Source of the DNA: Limonium bicolor
Lineage: Eukaryota > Streptophyta > Magnoliopsida > Caryophyllales > Plumbaginaceae
Direction of reading: 5' to 3'
DNA: 64,000 nucleotides
NCBI GenBank assembly: GCA_023374045.1
Contig: CM041783.1
Span: forward strand, 93,345,298 to 93,409,297
The notes below the pieces were generated by a model. The model did not search any database, was not told the origin of the DNA, and saw only the letters and a program-made list of their open reading frames with translations. A program made the position numbers and the translations under genes. Positions 11,383-23,877 of the stretch are shown here, one piece after another; the stretch's first letter is position 1; each line of letters starts with the position of its first letter.

Positions 11383-11491
11383 CTTTTTGTAACACACCCC
11401 TACCATTAATACGATGCTTACCGTCCAATCTCCTTACACATCAGATACACGCAGCGGATACATACTTACATAATGTGGGTGATACAATGCC

Positions 11492-11513
11492 GTTAGTCAC
11501 CCCCGTGACTAAC
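11492..11513 (-). other. U5 hairpin in the 5' LTR of A
   Basis: Same 9-bp stem as at 1634-1655 (GTTAGTCAC/GTGACTAAC). This is the copy that would lie in the 5' leader of a genomic RNA. Confidence 0.8.
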
Positions 11514-12174
11514 AAAGCTACTGCTACTACATACAGCATCGGTCTGATGGACCGGAATCCCGAGTACTACACATCTATAATACATACTCCATTCATCAAT
11601 CAAATACAACAATGCTCCATTCAATACTTACTCCTCCATAATCCATACAATACAATATACTCAACCGAGTCTACTAGGATCCTTATACAATTATAATATC
11701 TCCTCCAAGTTCATACATACTCACTAAGAGTCTACATCTACCCATTCCTCACACTACTTACTTTCTAAGTACAAGGGTGTGCCGCCGGTCTCTTACCATG
11801 ACCACATCCGCTTCGGGTACCTGCGCACTAAAAACGTTCCCCCTAGGGGGTCAGCTTTCTCTACGCATGATAACCGCATACCCCGCGTACTAGTGAGGGT
11901 ACGCCGACCACTTGGTCGAATACATGCAGTTCATTTTCTTACAAACATACATGCATACATGCTCTTACACACAATACAATAATACTTACGCAAGGCATAC
12001 ATACATACACTTCATTACATACAAGGAATACAATATAACCATCCAATACATGCTTACCTTCTTCCGAATGCACATACTCATTACATACACAGTATACAAT
12101 ACTTGTTAGCTTCATTGGTCCACCCGGGTTAATCGGGTGGAGATTACTCTTTCTTTTACTCGTTACTTCATACA

Positions 12175-12240
12175 TACGCATACATACTCATACTCATACT
12201 CATACTCATACTCATACTCATACTCATACATACATACTTA
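12175..12240. repeat. CATACT microsatellite in the 5' LTR of A
   Basis: About eight consecutive ACTCAT/CATACT units, longer than in the 3' LTR at 2310-2372. Confidence 0.85.
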
Positions 12241-13074
12241 CTTACTCTTACTCATGTTAAGTCGTCGGGACCTCCGGCCCTGGGGACTACTCCGTCCCAC
12301 CTCCGGGATTTACTTGACTCACCAATCCGGGATGCTACCCACTTAAGGGATTTGGGCCGCAGACCAGTTTAAGAGTCAGGAATCGGATCCAACCTCTTGT
12401 GTCTCCTCATCCTCACGCGTGGCCGAAGCTATATCGGACTTCTACTCATTCCAGTTTACTCACTTAAGTTAGGAGTTAGGTAGTTAGGAATTAGTAGAAG
12501 TCAACATTCAACCATATACACAAATGCATTATTCATATACACATCCATACAGAATACAATGCAATATACAAATACATTACAAGATACAATTACACTTCAT
12601 CATCATTCATGTATTTCATGAATTATACAAACTATTGTTCAAGACAATTATCGAGAACAATGTAAACAAGCACAAGTAAGTGCAATATAGTCCGATTCAT
12701 GCTTTTATCTTATTTAGGTGGTCAGATAAGCATGCAAATCGGGGTAACCAGATTAGGATACAGGGCATGAAGAAATCATACCTTTCACCGTTGTACTTGT
12801 ATCCCAACGTCCCTCCGGTGTTCACAAATCAAATCCTATGATATTCATACAATCGAATGATTAATCTAACTATCATTAATTTAATTCGATTATCCTTACA
12901 TTTCCTAATTCATACTTACTAAGTCTTTACATCCCTATACTTACATTTTATTTACTTACTTTTCATTACTTAACAATGGTATACTTACATATATATGCAC
13001 ATATGTATAGGTGGGTATACATATATATATATATATACAATTATTTAATTTAATTTTTTTTTGTATGACTCGAC

Positions 13075-13383
13075 GACCGACCTTACAAGTCCGGTCCCAA
13101 GGTCGGTCGAAGTCAGTAGGGAATTACGCTGGAGAATTACAGGGCCGACCGACCTTGCGAGTCCGGTCCCAAGGTCGGTCCATTCCAGTGAGTTACCTGA
13201 TGACATTTTTAGCCCGACCGACCTTGCAAGTCCGGTCGCAAGGTCGGTCCATTCCAGTAGCTTACAAGACGGAAATTTTTTTTGAGTCGACCGACCTTGC
13301 AAGTCCGGTCAAAAGGTCGATCCATTCCAGTAGGTTGCATTACGGGAAATTCTTCTGGCCAACTGACCTTGCATGTCCGGTCC
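13075..13383. repeat. GC-rich hairpin cluster in the 5' LTR of A, interrupted by B
   Basis: Units start near 13075, 13146, 13216, 13289 and 13358, with the same three 10-mers as at 3201-3594. B interrupts the fifth; the rest, including a sixth unit, is at 49896-49984. Confidence 0.85.
13379..13383. repeat. Target-site duplication of B, left copy (GGTCC)
   Basis: GGTCC precedes the TG end of B at 13384 and follows its CA end at 49896-49900. Confidence 0.92.
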
Positions 13384-13474
13384 TGTAACACCCCTACCGC
13401 TAATACCGTCATTACCGTACAAATACTTATCTTCGCAGCGGATATTACTTACTCAACGGCGGGTGTACAATGCC

Positions 13475-13496
13475 GTTAGTCACCCACGTGACTAAC
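13475..13496 (-). other. U5 hairpin in solo LTR B
   Basis: GTTAGTCAC, loop CCAC, GTGACTAAC: perfect 9-bp stem. Confidence 0.8.
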
Positions 13497-15406
13497 AAGG
13501 CGGGTCACAATACTACATACTATCGGTCTGATGAAAATGAACATACCGAGTACTCTACACAATACAATACTTTCCATTTCATACTCATCCATAACGCAAT
13601 TACAACTCCAATACATTACTATACCGAGTATACTACAAACCTTAAATTACCGATACAGTTTAATTCCAATTTCCAATTCGCATTACAACCCGAGTACCAA
13701 TCCACCCTACCATACAACTACCCATGCGTACGCAGCAGTCCCCGTCCTACTCTCTCGAGCGGGATCAGCTTCGGAACCTGCACACTAAAAATGGTCCCCA
13801 GAGGGGGTCAGCTTACGCTGAATATGACTCCGCATATACCGCGTGCTAACCGCGGTACATCGACTACTTTGGGTCGAATATACATGGAGTTTATTTACAT
13901 GCTTACATACATGCTCATGCTACAACAATACAACAACCATACATACATGCACATACAATTCAATACTTACTAAGGAAGGCAGATCGACGGTCAACCATTC
14001 GTATTTGTTATTCATTCGTTACTCTTCGTACTGTATTCGGTATTCACACTCCACTCATACTTACTCCTTACTCCTACATACTCAACACTCCATGTTCGAT
14101 ACTTTATCGTACACACGTTCTTACTCCGTACTCGTTACTACACTTATGCATACTCATTACTCAATACTCCTAACTTACTCATACTTACTCATACATACTC
14201 AATACTCAGTACTTACTCATACATACTCAGTACTCGGTACTCTTTACATACTCATACTTGCTTCTTACTCGATACTCATTACCTTGGTCACCGGGCGGAG
14301 TCATACAAAGACTCGCCACCGGACCTACAATACGAGGGCTACACGCTTAGCTCCTCAAATACTCAAATGTCCGTTCTACCGGGCTACACGAATTCCCAAC
14401 ACTCTCTCTCAGAGCACAATACAACCTCATAGGTTAGCCTAGAAGTATCTCTCTCGATAACCTCTGTTAGCTTAGGGAATTACCACCGTCTAGTATCCTC
14501 AGATTTAAGGGTTTCCCCAACATATCGAATACTCTCTCGTTCGGGGCATACTTACATCAGTCGGGTCCTCTCATAATGTCGACTAATTACTAAGGGGTTG
14601 GAGATCCCTCATCATTCGTTACTACTCTCATGGTTCATGTTTTGCACCAAGATTAGTTCCTCTAATAGAGGTTACATTATACTTCCACTACTGTTCGTTT
14701 GTGGATTATTCATTTCGTTTCTCCTACCGTTATCGGGAGGTTATTACTCCCGTACACTCTCTCCATTCCAGTGAGTTCTTGGTTTACGTTACCATTATTG
14801 GTTTGTTGGTTTAGTGCGTTGCTACGGTTCCAGTAATTCACACATGACTCTCGCTACGAGTCAATACACAACAAGACTCATCTATGAGTCGGTCTACGCA
14901 CTAAGTAAAGCCCACAATCATTCAAGAAGGTTAGCTCAATCAACATACAGCAGAATATAATGAGAGGCAATAAACCGTTTTCGTGCTTTAGTCTTGATTA
15001 GCCGGCATCAGCACACAATCAAACGTAACTCGGTTAGCATACGGGGCATGAGGAAATCATACCTTTCACCGGAGTTAGATTCACCATGTGTTCCCTTGTC
15101 CCATGGTTCGTACTTGTACCACTGATAATATTTCAACATGATTATTAATACTATACTCTTTTGATACACAAATAATTACTATTCCCCGTACTTACCCCGT
15201 TATCCCGGTATACTTAATGTTCTCATACTCTCAACCTACCTCATTACTTTTCATACTTGTTTCCTACTCCCATACTCACTTCTTCACCATTGTTGTCAGT
15301 CACATTAATGGTATATTACTAAGGGCCTCTATTCATGTACTGACCCTACATTACATACATACATATGATTACTATGCTACTATTTTTTTTTTTGTAAGTT
15401 AGGGCC

Positions 15407-15749
15407 GTCCGACCCACCGTCCGACCCAAGCCCTGGTCGGACCGTTCCAGTAGATTCTCCTCTCGGAAATTCTCCCTCCGACCCAGCACTATTCCGTCCG
15501 ACCCATACTTCCCTGGTCGGACCATTCCAGAAGGTCTTAGTCCTGCGTCTAAGCTCCGTCCGACCCACGTTCGACCCAACGTCTGGGTCGGACGAAGTCA
15601 GAAACTTCGACGACGGAAAATTTTAGCCTGTCCGACCCACGTCCGATCCACGGCTCTGGGTTGGACCATTCCAGAAGTTTACATCTCGTTGTTTTAAGCC
15701 CTGTCCGACCCACGTCCGATCCAGACTCTGGGTCGGACGGTTCCAGAAC
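15407..15749. repeat. GC-rich hairpin cluster in B (5 units)
   Basis: Five units spaced about 70 bp apart, with arms of the type GTCCGACCCA and TGGGTCGGAC, usually followed by TTCCAGAA. Same position and spacing as in A but a different arm sequence that still pairs. Confidence 0.85.
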
Positions 15750-16580
15750 CTTGTTACAGATTTTGTTTTTCCTTCCCAATTTCACCCATTGTTTCCCCAA
15801 TCTTCCTACTACATCCTAACATTGTTTTAGTACCATTTAGACATTCTAAATCACCTTAATTCATCCACCAAATCCATTACTAAATCCATCAAACAACTTA
15901 CACCATTTCCCTCACTTCCTTTCAACACTACAACAGTTTTTCATTCCCTATGCTACAGATTTTTTACAACCCCTACCATTCAATATCTCCTCTACCAATG
16001 TCACTCCTAGCATCCCAAATACATTTCGAATCCATTACATTACCTACACCAAGTCCAACTCACCACTTCCCTAATCTTGCACATTAAGTTCTCTTAGCTT
16101 CTCCAATACATTTATCACTTTTGCTACAGATTTTATATGCTTTATCCTCAACTACAATTACCATCCCATAACTACTAAACATCTCTACTAATCCCCCATA
16201 CATACCTTGGTTCTCCCATTCACCAAGTCATTCTTTAATGCACAATTCCTACCAAAATTTTGCTTTTGCATGGCTCACCTATAATTCTTACTTATCCATA
16301 CATACCCATCATCACCAAAATCATTCCTATTCTAGCCACACCCATACGAGGGTTCTACCAGCACTCATACCAAAATCTTAGTACACCAATATCTCCTCAA
16401 TTACCATGCCAATACGTCATTACTACTCCCTCAAATAGCAATATTAATACACATATACCATTCATTTGGCTCTAAGGCCTACAAAATCCACATATTCGTC
16501 ACAAGTACTCAAACATTCTCAATTACAATACTTAGTACAATAGCTTAGGTTCTTTTATTTGTTTACCCATTCCCACTACA

Positions 16581-16585
16581 CTAGC
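16581..16585. repeat. Target-site duplication of C, left copy (CTAGC)
   Basis: CTAGC precedes TGAAATACCCC at 16586; the other copy is 48561-48565. Confidence 0.93.
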
Positions 16586-17681
16586 TGAAATACCCCAAAA
16601 CATTGATATGTGGTTTAAACATCAAACTATGTTATGTAAAGGCTAAAAAGTGCCTTAGTAACATCAGTGAACAATTTAAACCATAATAAATGCAATAAAG
16701 CATTAAGACACAGTTTGAGCAAAAACATGCTCTAAGCTATGAGTGAACTTGGTTAGGACCCAAAGAGCCTACCAACTTGATAACATTTAATTATGATTTA
16801 ATAAGGCTAAATAAGTCCTTAGGAAACTTTGGTGGATAGTTAAACCAAATAAAACACAAGAAAATACCTTAAAGTCAATAAGAGCAAAAATGTGCTCTAA
16901 GCTTGGGATAAATTTGTATAAGACCTAATGGTCATATTTATATCTTTAAATATGTTAATGAACATATTAAATCAATTACCAAAGAAAACCAAGCTTGAAA
17001 ACAAGTTAAAACACAAAATGTGCTTTAAGGAGTCTAAAGCACGTTTTTGAAAAATTGTCTTGTAAATGAGTTTTGAATGGCTAAATGTCCATCATTACTC
17101 TTTAATTAACATGTGTACTATATAGTATCACATTTGGGTGGCCATATTAGTGGGAAATCAAAAATTTCACTTCTATGTGCCTTAGTTTGTGAATAGTAAC
17201 TTTTATAAGCTAGTTTGTACATATAATGTTATAAGTAATTAAATTGGTCAACAAAGACTAGTATACCCTCCTAGGCATAATGGTGGCCGGTTTTTGTAGT
17301 AGTGAGTCACCAAGTTGTAAAAGAAATCAAATAAGTAAGTACTATTTGCTTTATAAGTTACAAATATCTCTTAAAAGCAATTCTATCTCATTCTCTCATT
17401 TCCTTCCTTGTTCACACGGCTCCACACTTCTCTTCTCCTCTCTTCTTCTCTGTTCTCACGTTAAAAACAGCACCACCACCATGGAAGTCCACCTTTGACC
17501 ACATGTAAAACCTAGCTCACTTAACCAAATCAAAAACAAACACCACCATTCTCTTCCCCTCATCAAGCTCTTCATTTCTATCTTCTCAAAATTTGAAGAT
17601 CACCATTTCGGTGCCATGGAGTTCCACCATTGATGGAGCTTGAGCTTGTCTTTCCACATATTATTGATCTCCTTTGCTCCT

Positions 17682-18176
17682 AGGTAAGGAATCTCTAAGA
17701 AAAATCAAGTTTCCTCCATGTTTTGTGTGTGACCGAAAATATTCATTAATGGAGCTCCTTGTGTTGCTTGTTCTAGCTCCATTTGAATCTTTCAAGGACT
17801 AGGTGGAGTCCTCTCTTCATAGATATTCAAACACCCTCCAAGATTAAGGTAAAACAACTACATTAATGCTTTGAAATAATGTAAAACCTAGGGTTTACAA
17901 TGAGATGGAGCTTAAAGCTTGAATACTCATTATGTTGTTTGTATAATGTTTAGAAGTTGACAAACAACCAAATACCCACCGGTTTTACAAGGAAACAAGA
18001 AAGAAGTTTGTGAGGAAAAAGAGGTAAACAAACTATCTCCATGTAGTTTGAATGCCTTAGGAAAATGAGCTTGATTTGCTTAATAAATACCTAAGGAGCC
18101 AATGGCAAGTGACCTAGTAAAGTGTTCTCAAGGAGACTAGTAAAAGAACATATGTTTTGGTGTATGTATTGCAGGT
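17682..18176 (+). other. Possible intron inside the LTR of C
   Basis: AGGTAAGG donor-like site at 17682 and a TGTATTGCAGGT acceptor-like site ending near 18174. The 3' LTR has the same pair (about 27119 and 27614) and G has both sites in sense orientation (about 60545 and 60060). Splicing is inference only. Confidence 0.35.
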
Positions 18177-18962
18177 CAAAGGCATTATTATGTGGGAAAT
18201 TCAGTGTTTAAGGTTTATGCAATTTAAGGGCCTAAGAGCCATGCTATTTAAGGGCCTAAGTGCCAAGCAATTTAAGTTATGCACTGTATTGTGATGTAGT
18301 GCAAAGGTGTGAAGTTTGTGTATAAAATGTGTTTGATGGATTTTAGGTATTATTGAATGACTTAAGGTGAAAACTAAGTGTTTGGATGTGTATATACTAG
18401 AGAAGCTATGGCCAATTTTGGAATGTGTAAGAAGTTCTAAGTGTTTAAAGTGAGTGTTGGTGAACTAGGGAGGGGCAAAGGTGAATGAATGATTACTTGA
18501 GAAGAAAACATGTATTAAGGTGATTTAGAGTGATGCAAGGATTTAGGTGTTGTCTTTGAAGTTCTAGGAATTCAATGTGTGTTTAGTGGATGTGTGTAAG
18601 TCTTGGAGGAGTTTGTTTAAGGTTAGGTAATGTTGATATTCAAGGAATAAGTGATGTTTGGCAAGATGTAAAAAGGAGATTTAGTTAGTAAGAAAATGAT
18701 GCTTAGAGATGATGTTAAGATGAGGAGAAAGTGTTTTGGGATAGTAGTTATAATAGGTGAGAAACACCACTTAGGAACCTAGTACAAATGTTGAAAGTGT
18801 TAAGAAATTTTACAAGGAAATAAGTAAAGGCTTAAGGAGTTAGAAAATGAGTTTCATGGATGTTGTATGTGGATATAAGGTACCCAAATGTTGTTAGGAA
18901 GCATTAAGAGGCCTTAGGAGAAGTTTGGTGAAGATTGGCAAAGTTTGGGTAAGTATAGAAGG

Positions 18963-19224
18963 CGACCGACCCAGGGGTCCGACCCAGTTTTGGGTCGGTC
19001 GAGCCTCTGTTAGATGTTAGGGAATTGTTCGGTGATGGTCCGACCCAAAAGGGGGGGTCGGACATGGGTCGGTCGGTCAAGTTTCAAAGGAAGAAAATGT
19101 TCGCACATGGTCCGACCCAGTCGAGTGAGTCGGACGTGGGTCGGACGGGCATGTTTATAAGGAAGTAAAAGGGCTCTGTAATGGACCGACCCAGCTGTGG
19201 GTCGGACGGTGGGTCGGTCGGACC
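18963..19224. repeat. GC-rich hairpin cluster in the 5' LTR of C (4 units)
   Basis: Four units with GGTCCGACCCA-type and TGGGTCGGAC-type arms, e.g. GACCGACCCAG/TTGGGTCGGTC. The 3' LTR copy is at 28405-28665. The flanking spacers differ from those of A and B. Confidence 0.85.
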
Positions 19225-21007
19225 AAAAACATGGTTTAAGGTTATGAAATGATATGTGATGATGGGGATTGGTAGGTAATGATGTTATAAGGATGTTAAG
19301 GACATGTTAGGTGAGTTTTAATGACAATTAAGTGGGTTAAAAGTTGTATTAAAATGTGAGAGTAAAACAAGTTAAAATGTTAAGTTATGTAACTAAGTTA
19401 ACGGGGAAAAATTAAGCATTGACATTAATAATCAAGCAAACCCCGATGTTAATAAAAGCACATGTGATGTTAACAGTTGTTCGAGAATTGCTCGAGGTAC
19501 ATAAATGGACAGGATAAGTGGACTCCGGTGACAGGTATGGTTTTCTTGCAACCTGTGTCCTACCGGATTACACCGGCTTGTATGCCAATGTGTTTTTCTG
19601 TATGTTTGCCACGTTGTAAGATTAAACATGTAATGAGTTTACAGTAATTCATTTATGTGGCGTGTACAACTCCGATACCATTTAACCTCGAAAGTGTTAA
19701 CCTGAGTTAACTGAGTCTAGGATCACATGAGAGTTCGGTATTCGGAGTAAACGACCCGTACCATGGGACGTACTGACCACGGCTATGCGTGCGTTAATTG
19801 TGTGATATGTGTATGTGAATGTAGGGATCTCCCTTGTATGTTTAACCCAGTTGTAATACTGTATGAGATGTTATGTGACAGGCTCCATAGTGGGGTTCTA
19901 AGTATTGTCTAAAGTAAGTATGTACTAACAGTAGTGAGGAATCCGGTTTGGCCGGTCGCGCGTTGTTTGGAGAGAGGGTTCCTTCCTAGCCTTACCCTTC
20001 TCTTTGTTATGGTGTTTTCCTCACGGGTTATGATCTCCCATTAGCTTATTCCAAAGCTTAGCTATTCTGACTTATGTTCGGTTTAGGGGGAACATGTGTT
20101 TGTGTGGTGTGTTCGGGCCTCCAAACCCGAACCGCCTTAACTTAAGTTACTCGTCCAACTATTAGGACGGTAATGAGTGTTGTTGTTATTGTATAACGAG
20201 CTTATCATGAGACTGGCAACATTCTCTAGGCTCACCAGTGTGTAAACAATGTTTGGGTCGGTTCCTAAGCGAACCCTTCCCGTTGTGTTATGTGTTTTGT
20301 TGTGATGCAGTATTCATTGCGGTATTATGTTGTGTACGTAGAAACGTGCAAAGTGTTGTTAAGTGTTGTATGTAGTGTATGTTGTAGGTTGTATAATGTG
20401 GAGTGTGTGGATCATGGATATGACTCCCAGTTTGTGATAAGAGGCGTTTAAGGATAACCCGATTTAAGGGTATGTGTCGTCTATTAAGGTAGTAGCTCCA
20501 TTAGAGGAGGAACACTCTAGGGATAATGAATACCAAGAGTGACTTACTAAGTAAGGATATATTATCCGTTGTTGAGCCCATTGAGGCGAAATGTTATGTG
20601 ATGTGTGTTTACTGTTACATGCATGATTTAAATATAATCAACCGCATGTTAAGACGACAATTAGTTGTGCGTGGCCCGGTAGCATGTGGGCTGCGGGATT
20701 ACCATACCAGCAAAGGTGCTGAGCCCCTTGGGGGCCACCCTTTCTCTTCTTTTCCTATTTCAGGTACGAAGTGCTGGAAGCCGTTCGAGAGTAGGACGGG
20801 TAGTCATTGTACATGGGTAAACTTTTAAGTGTATGTATACAGTAGGTGTAGTAAGACCGATGTTGTTGTCGGCACCAGTTTATAATACTCGGTATAGTTG
20901 ATAGGTGTATGTTGTGTTTGTTGTTGTTGTTAATGTAAAGGATAACAATGTATAGTCGCTCGGGAATTTAGCCCATCAGACCGGTGCAATGTATATGGAT
21001 TAGCCTT

Positions 21008-21029
21008 GTTAGCCTCGTGGGTGGCTAAC
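21008..21029 (+). other. U5 hairpin in the 5' LTR of C
   Basis: GTTAGCC...GGCTAAC, 7-bp stem; one base in the upper stem differs from the perfect 9-bp version in G. Confidence 0.7.
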
Positions 21030-21129
21030 GGCGTGTAACACCAACGAGTTGAAGTAATGTGAAGAGGTTTGTATTTCCGCTGCAGTTTATTGTAAGTATG
21101 CAAATGTTGGATGGGGTGTTACAAAAAAG

Positions 21130-21141
21130 TGGTATCAGAGC
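21130..21141 (+). promoter_or_regulatory. Primer-binding site of C
   Basis: TGGTATCAGAGC, initiator Met tRNA type, 6 bp after the LTR end at 21123. Confidence 0.94.
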
Positions 21142-21157
21142 GAAGTATCGCTCTGAT
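21134..21157 (+). other. Palindrome over the PBS of C
   Basis: ATCAGAGCGA, loop AGTA, TCGCTCTGAT: perfect 10-bp stem. The right arm copies eight bases of the tRNA 3' end (GCTCTGAT). Confidence 0.82.
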
Positions 21158-23829
21158 GACTGAATTACCGAGCTTAGGAAGTACCGAGTTAGGATTTTAG
21201 TGCTTCGGGTTAAGGGTTGAGTGATAGCGCGAGAGATACGCTAGTTAGGAACTACCAGTGGCTACTGGAAACCTACATATCCTTCCCACCCTCCACAATC
21301 CCTGTATATAGCTTGGGGAAACAACGCCAGGGAGATGGAAGTCCTCTCTTACTCGGGGATACCCGATCTGGCTGTTATTAAATACCCTTAGGGTACGGAG
21401 AACCTGTCATACGGTAGATCCCGAAAACTGGGAATCCCGGAGACGGTCTCCATCTGAATAATGTTAACCGCATTTCATAGCAATGAATGAAGGATCCTGT
21501 GTATTGGAGAATAGAATTTCCGGCAACCTGGGTCGACATGCAGAGCAGTCGAGAATAACCAGCTTGCAACGCACCTACCGTGCAACAGGCAAGAATGGAT
21601 TAATAACACCCGAGACAAGTGTCTACGGAACCACAGTTGATAAATAAAACACCAACGGTATACCAACCGACAAAGGAACTACAACGTAGTGCCCAACAAG
21701 AGACAAGTCTCAGTAACCACGACAAGTGCGTGGAACGGGCTATAAAGAGAATACGACACAAAAAAAAAGGGGTCTCCCAGAATGGGAAACCCTAGTTAAT
21801 GATTATTATGTGAATACAGTGAGAAGTCACCTAGACAAGTTATTATCAAGACAGTAAGATCAGTGAGGGCCAACAAGGCCACTGATGACAGTGCGGGTAA
21901 AAACAATACCACAACCGGTATGTGTTAAACTGATAGCCAGTTAGCATGGCGCACTTGCCATAGCAAGTGCTGCTATAATAGGGCTGTTTGGGAAATTTAT
22001 AACCATACGAAGTACTTGGAAAGTACAATAAAGTTAAATGTGATTGTCATAACAGTGGAAGGCCTGTTAGCCTAACCTCTGTAATTGTAAGTACACCAGT
22101 CAGCAAGAAGCTAGACTTGGTTAAGGTAAGAAGATGTTGTGAAACCATGAAATTTTCTTTCAACCCAGATTTATTCAAACCCTTTTCTTTTCAAAACCAG
22201 ATTTTCTTTCAAACCAACACTTCTTTCTAACCTTCTTTTAAACCAAACCAGTAAAACCAAGGACAGTTGACAAGGATACAACAATGGATAAACTTTCCTC
22301 GATTAAGTTCGGGAAGAAGGGAATGAATATTGTCACGGGACAATATAAGGGAGTTGACAACAGAATACTTCACCTAGGCGTGTGACGGACACTACAAGTG
22401 TACCAACTGTGTTGTGGGACGACCGCACTCCGATAGGAGCATGTGGGCCTGACAGACCTACTTATGGGTTAGTTGGGTAAGTAGCAATGTATCAGTAAGA
22501 TACCCCATATATGTATACGAGTAGAGTCCGAACACGGGAAGTAGTCGACTCCGTCTACGGTCAGCAGTATAAATCAAACGAGAGCTAAGGATTACAAGGA
22601 ATAGTTGAAGTTAAGGAATTCAGTTAAGTTAGCAAGACTAAAAGGATTAGTGAACTCCTTTCAAGGAAATGTTTAAGAGTTAGGAAGTGCGATGGGCACA
22701 AACTGTTATGTAAAGACACCACATATGTCTTAAGGATCCTTAGGGATAAACATTATAGCTGGAATGGTGACCCAGCCTGTGCATGGCAAGGCAGATGCGT
22801 AATGTGGACACATTAACGTGCAATGAACGGATGAAACTCCCAGAATGAATACCTACACCAGGAAATGTTGATCTTCACAGAAGAAGATAATAACCAGTTA
22901 AGAACGCAAACGGCGTGACTAATGGAAATGTACCAATAAGTGTGAGCCAAATGTAAGGCATAACGTAGCAACACCCAGGAGTAATCCTTGAGGGGTGTTC
23001 GCATCAACATTGTTGAACGAAACGCATGGCAGAACACAAGGGTTGAAACTAACACCCAGTTTAGACATAATTGTCAGGAGACGGACTGACAATCCTAAGG
23101 GGGCATCCCATGAAGGAAACGGAATGCAACGACCTTGTCATGGAGCCCAATATAATATTCAACCATGTAATGTAGTACAGAGAAGTCATATGTGTGGACA
23201 GCCTACAATGAGCCCAGCTCAGGCAAACAAGGCTCATAAGCCATAAGTAAGATATGTTATATAAATTCGATTGATGGTAGAAGTTTATGTTGTATAAGTG
23301 AATAGAGTGGTAAACGAACCACTGCATTAAGAGTGGGATACCTCTCGATATTGTGACACCGCAGGAGCGTAGTTTTGTGAATCAAGTTCAAGAAATGTGT
23401 TAAGGATGGACGATGTTATTAATGAAAGAGAGTAATTAGCTTAGTAGTATGTGTATAAGGTGAAATACCGAGCTGAATAATGCCGGCTTGTGACTCGAAT
23501 GATCGATGCTCAAGGAGCATTCAGTAGTCATCCAAATGAGGATGAACCATAATGTGAACAATGTAAGTTTATGTGTGAAAGTTGAGGTGATAGTAAATAC
23601 GATATAGCTGATGTTATACAGGGAGTAAGAGCACGGTGCGCAATAAGCGACCGTTGTACAAATGTTGTTAAACGATAATGTAACAGATAAGACCAGTTAT
23701 GAGTTAAACTCTGGATATATAAGGTAAGCGATGTTACACAGACTGGGCAATAAGCCAATGGTCGGTACTATGTGATAAGGAACTCAGTGTGAATTCCTAC
23801 TGCAATCGCATAAGGGATTACTGTCAGAG

Positions 23830-23877
23830 TTTACGCCTCTGCACTCTGTATGACTGAGTGTTTTGGTATTGCACTTG
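23830..23877 (+). other. Conserved ~50-bp internal block, copy in C
   Basis: TTTACGCCTCTGCACTCTGT followed by ATGACTGAGTG and GGTATTGCACTTG; the sense-strand version of the block at 7844-7892 and 63793-63850. Confidence 0.8.

Larger units (their letters stand above)
5760..11387 (-). mobile_element. Internal region of A (non-coding)
   Basis: About 5.6 kb between the LTRs. No Gag, protease, RT, RNase H, integrase or chromodomain motif is recognisable in any frame; the longest sense ORF (5903-6274, 123 codons) resembles nothing I know. Blocks match the internal regions of C and G: the PPT modules, a 50-bp block near 7844-7892, a block at 6240-6480 and one near 9990-10060 (CACACGCCTAGGTGAAGTAT). 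The conserved blocks are non-coding, which points to cis-acting signals or recent shared ancestry. Confidence 0.85.
11388..13383 (-). mobile_element. 5' LTR of A, PBS-side segment
   Basis: Begins TGTAACACACCCC (2 bp longer than the partner LTR). Matches 1532 to about 3520. It is split by B inside the fifth hairpin unit, after GGTCC at 13379-13383. The U5 hairpin is at 11492-11513. Confidence 0.92.
13384..16585 (-). mobile_element. Solo LTR B, left segment
   Basis: Has the block order of the A LTR: U5 hairpin (13475-13496), GGTCTGATG motif (about 13526), a CATACTCA-type microsatellite-like stretch (14040-14260), a CATACCTTTCACCGG block (about 15057) and a GC-rich hairpin cluster (15407-15749). 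The rest is AT-rich and non-coding. Ends at the C insertion. Confidence 0.87.
16586..21123 (+). mobile_element. 5' LTR of C (about 4.54 kb)
   Basis: From TGAAATACCCCAAAACATTG to GGGGTGTTACA. Notable parts: a possible TATA motif CTTTATAA near 17349 (weak), CT-rich leader-like sequence (17390-17460), donor-like AGGTAAGG at 17682, acceptor-like TGTATTGCAGGT near 18166-18176, a GC-rich hairpin cluster (18963-19224), a GCAACCTGTGTCCTACCGG block (about 19548) also found in G and E, and a U5 hairpin (21008-21029). No gene. Confidence 0.93.
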
